Shown here: one piece after another, positions 23,113-26,062 of the stretch
How positions within the stretch are numbered: the first letter of the stretch is position 1
Layout: the number at the start of each line of letters is the position of its first letter
DNA from: an uncultured bacterium
Lineage (GTDB): Bacteria; Bacteroidota; Bacteroidia; Bacteroidales; Marinifilaceae
Length of the DNA: 26,062 nt
Direction of reading: 5' to 3'
Assembly (NCBI GenBank): GCA_905216195.1
Contig: CAJMSX010000052.1
Location: 1 to 26,062 of the forward strand
Position numbers and translations under genes: made by a program
Notes under the pieces: generated by a model
What the model was told of the DNA's origin: nothing
Seen by the model: only the letters and a program-made list of their open reading frames with translations
Databases searched by the model: none

Positions 23113-24534
23113 ATGGACTTTACGAATTTGTTGTATTTGAGAGAAGAAATATCGCTGATCGTAGTGACGGTGCTTTTGTTATTGATCGATTTATTTTTAA
23201 CGGGGAAGCCGAGACGTTATTTTCATTTGTTTGCCTGTATCCTGTTGGGTTTGCACACCTTAATTAACCTGAGGCCTATGCCGGATGGGCAGGCTTTCGG
23301 AGGCATGTACGTCAATTCTCCCATTATGTCGGTGATGAAATCGATTTTGAATATCGGTACGCTGATTATTTTTATGCAGGCCCGGAACTGGTTGAGCCGG
23401 GAGGAGACGGCGATCAAAAGGGGGGAATTTTATGTGCTGATGCTTTCTACTTTGTTGGGGATGTATTTTATGATTTCCTCCGGGAATTTTCTTTTGTTCT
23501 TTATCGGTCTGGAAACGGCTTCCGTTCCTATGGCTACCTTGGTGGCTTTCGATAAATACAAACATAATTCCGCGGAGGCCGGCGCAAAATACATCTTGTC
23601 GGCTGTGTTTGCTTCCGGATTGATGCTGTACGGCATTTCACTGATTTACGGAACGGTGGGGACCTTATATTTCGAGGATGTTCCGGCCGGCATAACGGGA
23701 AGTCCGCTTCAACTGATGGCTTTTGTATTTTTCTTTGTAGGCATGGGATTCAAAATTTCTCTCGTTCCTTTCCACTTGTGGACGGCCGATGTCTATGAGG
23801 GTGCTCCTACGGCAGTGACTTCCTATCTGTCGGTAATTTCCAAGGGGTCAGCGGTATTTGTGCTGATGGCGATATTGGTCAAGGTATTCGCTCCGATCGC
23901 AGCTCAGTGGCAGGGAATGTTGTACGGTCTTATTCTGTTGACCATTACCGTAGCTAATCTGTTCGCTTTGAGACAGCAAAATCTGAAACGGTTTATGGCC
24001 TTTTCTTCCATTTCGCAGGCCGGTTATCTGATGTTGGGTGTAATTGCCGGAACTTCTCAGGGGATGACTGCTCTGGTATATTATGTACTGGTTTATCTAT
24101 GTTCCAACCTGGGGGTATTCGGGGTCATTTCCATCATAGAGCAGCGAAGCGGGAGAGTGCGGCTGGAGGATTATAACGGTTTATATACTACCAATCCCCG
24201 TCTGAGTGCGGTCATGATGTTTTCTTTGTTCTCCCTGGCCGGTATTCCTCCTTTTGCCGGATTTTTCAGTAAGTTTTTTATTTTTATGTCTGCGGCAGGG
24301 GAAGGTTTTTACCTGCTGGTGTTGTTAGCCCTGGTCAATACGATTCTATCCCTGTATTACTACTTGTTGATTGTAAAGGCTATGTTTATCCAGAAGAATG
24401 AAAATCCTATTCCCGCTTTTCGTTCCGATGGATATACCCGTATCAGTCTTATTCTTTGCCTGGCCGGTATATTTCTGCTGGGCATATTAAGCGTGGTGTA
24501 CGATCGGATTTCGCTTTTGACCTACGGGATGTAA
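23113..24534 (+). CDS. nuoN: Complex I subunit N, antiporter-like subunit
   Basis: NuoN is the antiporter-like subunit nearest the quinone arm. Starting at the ATG at 23113 gives 473 residues; the frame is open from a GTG at 23071, but that would add 14 polar residues before the first helix. Pumping residues are present: E134 in FFIGLETASVPM, K214 in GMGFKISLVPFHLWTADVYEG, and K244 in VISKGSAV. The order of motifs is normal, with PPFAGFFSKFFIF near TM12. It is the last gene of the operon. The stop is 16 bases from the convergent minus-strand gene and no clear terminator is visible in that short gap. Confidence 0.96.
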   Translation: MDFTNLLYLREEISLIVVTVLLLLIDLFLTGKPRRYFHLFACILLGLHTLINLRPMPDGQAFGGMYVNSPIMSVMKSILNIGTLIIFMQARNWLSREETAIKRGEFYVLMLSTLLGMYFMISSGNFLLFFIGLETASVPMATLVAFDKYKHNSAEAGAKYILSAVFASGLMLYGISLIYGTVGTLYFEDVPAGITGSPLQLMAFVFFFVGMGFKISLVPFHLWTADVYEGAPTAVTSYLSVISKGSAVFVLMAILVKVFAPIAAQWQGMLYGLILLTITVANLFALRQQNLKRFMAFSSISQAGYLMLGVIAGTSQGMTALVYYVLVYLCSNLGVFGVISIIEQRSGRVRLEDYNGLYTTNPRLSAVMMFSLFSLAGIPPFAGFFSKFFIFMSAAGEGFYLLVLLALVNTILSLYYYLLIVKAMFIQKNENPIPAFRSDGYTRISLILCLAGIFLLGILSVVYDRISLLTYGM

Positions 24535-24550
24535 AAGGTATGCGAAAGAA

Positions 24551-24976
24551 CTATTTTCTTCTGGACATCAGCCATTTGAGATAAATAGGCCGCGTCAGAT
24601 ACCAGGCGACGGAAAGCCCTTCGCGGGCTACGGCCAGATAATAAGGAAGATTATTGGTGATCTTTTCCCAGAAGCCTGATTTTTTTTCTTTCTTCTTGTT
24701 CGGTTTGATTTTCCGTTGTGGAAAAAGCAGATCGGTGATTCCCGAGAAAATCATTTTCCCGGAATTCTCTTTGAGGTATGCCCAATTATCCAGAATAGTT
24801 TGTTGTTCTGTTCGGCAACGGCGACGTAATTCTATTTTTTCAGCAATCAGTTGCTGAAGGGGAGTCAGTTTTTTCTTCCGCAGGCTTCCGGCTTCCGGTT
24901 TCGCTTGAGGTGCTTGTTTGGGAGGCATCGGTTGTTCGGTCTCCATCTTCTTTTTTGTCTCCATCGTCATCGTCAT
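24551..24976 (-). CDS. Small basic protein at the end of the YtxH-holin operon
   Basis: I do not recognise this family. The frame gives up to 141 residues, very rich in lysine and arginine, with a proline-rich start (QPMPPKQAPQAKPEAG), a helical stretch (KLTPLQQLIAEKIELRRRCR), and a C-terminal segment that may touch the membrane (NLPYYLAVAREGLSVAWYLT). Start candidates are 24976, 24970, 24964, 24946 and 24928; A-rich sequence before 24946 makes that one likely. Every choice overlaps the upstream holin-type gene by about 90 to 137 bases in another frame. By position it resembles YqjK, the third gene of the E. coli yqjDEK set, although sequence likeness is not evident. It probably works with its two upstream neighbours. 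Confidence 0.65.
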   Translation of the reverse strand: MTMTMETKKKMETEQPMPPKQAPQAKPEAGSLRKKKLTPLQQLIAEKIELRRRCRTEQQTILDNWAYLKENSGKMIFSGITDLLFPQRKIKPNKKKEKKSGFWEKITNNLPYYLAVAREGLSVAWYLTRPIYLKWLMSRRK

Positions 24977-25331
24977 TATCTTCGTCTTCTTTTTCCTGTA
25001 TGGCTTCGATCACAATATTCATAATGGCATCCTGTATTCCTTTTTTCTCGTAAAATGCTAAGATCAGCAAAATCACATATATTACCGCTACGATCAGAAA
25101 TCCGAGAGCCACGCTGTTCAGCAGTCCTCCCAGGAAAAATCCCAAAGCGATGAATATGAATAAAATGGTGAAAAAGGCCAGGAGCAGAAGGATGAGGCTA
25201 TGCGAAAGAATCGCTATAATTTTAGCGACTCTTTCGTAAGCGTTTAATTTAAGGAGTTCGAGTTTCAACCCGATAAAGTTGAAAATTCGTTCCTTAAAAT
25301 CATTCAGGAGTTTTTCAGGCTCTTTTTCCAT
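24840..25331 (-). CDS. Holin-fold membrane protein, YqjE-like
   Basis: This 163-residue protein has an N-terminal amphipathic stretch (LNDFKERIFNFIGLKLELLK) and then two hydrophobic segments (IIAILSHSLILLLLAFFTIL, and NSVALGFLIVAVIYVILLIL with a GFFLGGLL link), ending in a highly acidic tail (EDEDNDDDDGDKKEDGD) that is low in complexity. The hydrophobic core matches the Phage_holin_3_6/YqjE type, found in many bacteria outside phages. A housekeeping envelope or stress role is likelier than lysis, as no endolysin or phage gene is nearby. The tail overlaps the next gene. It starts six bases after the YtxH-like gene and the three probably form one operon. Confidence 0.75.
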   Translation of the reverse strand: MEKEPEKLLNDFKERIFNFIGLKLELLKLNAYERVAKIIAILSHSLILLLLAFFTILFIFIALGFFLGGLLNSVALGFLIVAVIYVILLILAFYEKKGIQDAIMNIVIEAIQEKEDEDNDDDDGDKKEDGDRTTDASQTSTSSETGSRKPAEEKTDSPSATDC

Positions 25332-25337
25332 GCCTTT

Positions 25338-25652
25338 TTAATAGGTTTTTCCTGAAGTTTTGTCATTTAAGTTCTGACTTTTGAAGTCATACTCTCCGGC
25401 GGTTTTGTTCGCTTCTTGTTTAGCTTTGTAACCGAATTCTTCTGTTTTTTCTTTAGCTTTTTCTCCGAATTCTTCCGCTTTTTCTTTGGCTTTATGAGCC
25501 ATGTCGTGAACGCCGTGTTTTACTTTGTCGGCTACTTCTTCGAATTCTCTTTTCAGAGTAGCTTTGTTTTTGATAATCAAATAAGTGGCGCAGGCTCCCA
25601 GTAATGCTCCGAATGCCATCCCTGCTACTAAATGTGAACTTCCGTTTTTCAT
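25338..25652 (-). CDS. YtxH domain-containing protein
   Basis: YtxH-type proteins are small membrane-anchored proteins linked to general stress in Firmicutes and to envelope functions elsewhere. From the ATG at 25652 the protein is 104 residues: an N-terminal hydrophobic segment (VAGMAFGALLGACATYLIIK) of the YtxH pattern, then a long charged helix made of repeated KAKEKAEEFGEKAKEKTEEFG units with an eleven-residue rhythm, as in LEA-like or apolipoprotein-like helices. The track can be extended upstream to 25685, but 25652 places the hydrophobic segment at residue 8, as in the family. It is the first gene of a minus-strand trio with the YqjE-like and small basic proteins. No promoter is obvious. 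Confidence 0.8.
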   Translation of the reverse strand: MKNGSSHLVAGMAFGALLGACATYLIIKNKATLKREFEEVADKVKHGVHDMAHKAKEKAEEFGEKAKEKTEEFGYKAKQEANKTAGEYDFKSQNLNDKTSGKTY

Positions 25653-25808
25653 GATCTTGTCGTTTTTAAGTTTGTTCCCTATCAACGAGCGGAAATGTCC
25701 AAAAGTTTGGCTTTTAATGTAAATTTAGGAAGAATAGATAGTTATTAACTTCTTTTTTATCGATCGGTCTCTTTTGAATTTTACTTCTTTCCCCATTTAT
25801 GGAATATT

Positions 25809-25859
25809 TCTCTATCTGAATATTACTTTTTACGTAAAATATTTTGAAACTGATAGAGA
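25809..25859. repeat. Nested inverted repeat upstream of lgt
   Basis: TCTCTATC (25809-25816) and GATAGAGA (25852-25859) are exact complements that enclose a perfect 12-base palindrome, TTTTACGTAAAA (25828-25839), with AATATT on both sides (25819-25824, 25838-25843). The element sits in the shared 273-base gap between the minus-strand ytxH operon and lgt, about 70 bases before the lgt start. Confidence 0.5.
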
Positions 25860-25925
25860 GTGGTTTATTTTTACTGAATGTAGAAACGGCTTGTGAAGAT
25901 AATCTTTAACTATAAAATCCGAAAG

Positions 25926-26062
25926 ATGGAAGCTTATATACATTGGAACCTAGATCCGGTTATTTGGGAATGGGGAGGAATTAAACTTCAATATTACGGT
26001 ATATTGTTTGTCGGAGGGATACTGCTTGCTTTACAGGTGTTGAAAGGATTGTTTACAGCCTT
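25926..26062 (+). CDS. lgt: Prolipoprotein diacylglyceryl transferase, N-terminal part (3' end outside window)
   Basis: Lgt is the inner-membrane enzyme that transfers diacylglycerol from phosphatidylglycerol to the lipobox cysteine of prolipoproteins, the first step of lipoprotein maturation. Only the first 45 residues are in the window: MEAYIHWNLDPVIWEWGG, then IKLQYYGILFVGGILLALQV, which is the typical Lgt start with a W-N-x-x-P motif and the YG(L/I)LF entry to TM1. The open frame runs off the end. The catalytic histidine and arginine motifs lie beyond the window, so they cannot be checked. A clear -7 box is not seen; AATCTTTAACTATAAAAT lies just upstream. Confidence 0.85.
   Translation, partial: MEAYIHWNLDPVIWEWGGIKLQYYGILFVGGILLALQVLKGLFTA

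Noticed and set aside
24840..25331. Prophage remnant suggested by the holin-type protein
   Set aside because: No phage structural, lysis or integrase genes are near, and YqjE-type proteins are common chromosomal genes. The operon with YtxH fits a host function.

Overview
The window looks like ordinary chromosome from a member of Bacteroidota, order Bacteroidales; Odoribacteraceae or a neighbouring family would fit, but the genus cannot be fixed from sequence reading alone. The grounds are the repeated TAnnTTTG -7 promoter boxes typical of the phylum, the weak Shine-Dalgarno sites, the Mfa2-like lipoprotein, the DUF2023 gene next to flavodoxin, and a complex I operon of the form A-B-CD-H-I-J-K-L-M-N with no NuoE, NuoF or NuoG. 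I see no rRNA, tRNA, insertion sequence, CRISPR array or prophage.

Layout. 1-2148: the 3' end of fumC, then a DinF-type MATE exporter with its own promoter. 2149-3822: an AT-rich gap with two palindromes, an Mfa2-like lipoprotein with an added carbohydrate-binding-like domain, and a terminator. 3823-4951: a tight pair, macrodomain hydrolase plus Nudix hydrolase, probably acting on ADP-ribose metabolites. 4948-9150: a YnfM-like MFS transporter (minus), a nitroreductase (plus) behind a large inverted repeat, and a minus-strand pair of a GNAT acetyltransferase and an unrecognised 508-residue protein with CorA-like topology. 9430-12772: an OPT oligopeptide transporter and pepT. pepT has an in-frame TAA at codon 203 and is otherwise intact. 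A strong terminator follows.

12830-13772: flavodoxin and DUF2023 on the minus strand, separated by a hairpin plus U-run. 14002-14370: a small secreted protein of unknown function. 14454-24534: the ten-gene nuo operon. It has the quinone and membrane modules but lacks the NADH-oxidising module, so the electron donor must be something else, perhaps ferredoxin or the nearby flavodoxin. 24551-25652: a minus-strand envelope/stress trio (YtxH-like, YqjE-type holin-fold protein, small basic protein). The last two overlap by about 90-140 bases in different frames. 25926 to the end: the start of lgt.

Themes. Peptide uptake (OPT) is paired with tripeptide hydrolysis (PepT). Fumarate hydratase and complex I both serve anaerobic, menaquinone-linked fumarate respiration, although the fumC link is only positional. 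Lgt would lipidate proteins such as the lipoprotein at 2335. The points most worth checking are the pepT stop codon, the donor-less complex I with a leucine at the usual TM7 lysine of NuoM, the unknown CorA-like protein, the overlapping small genes near the end, and the palindromes before the nitroreductase, lipoprotein and lgt genes.
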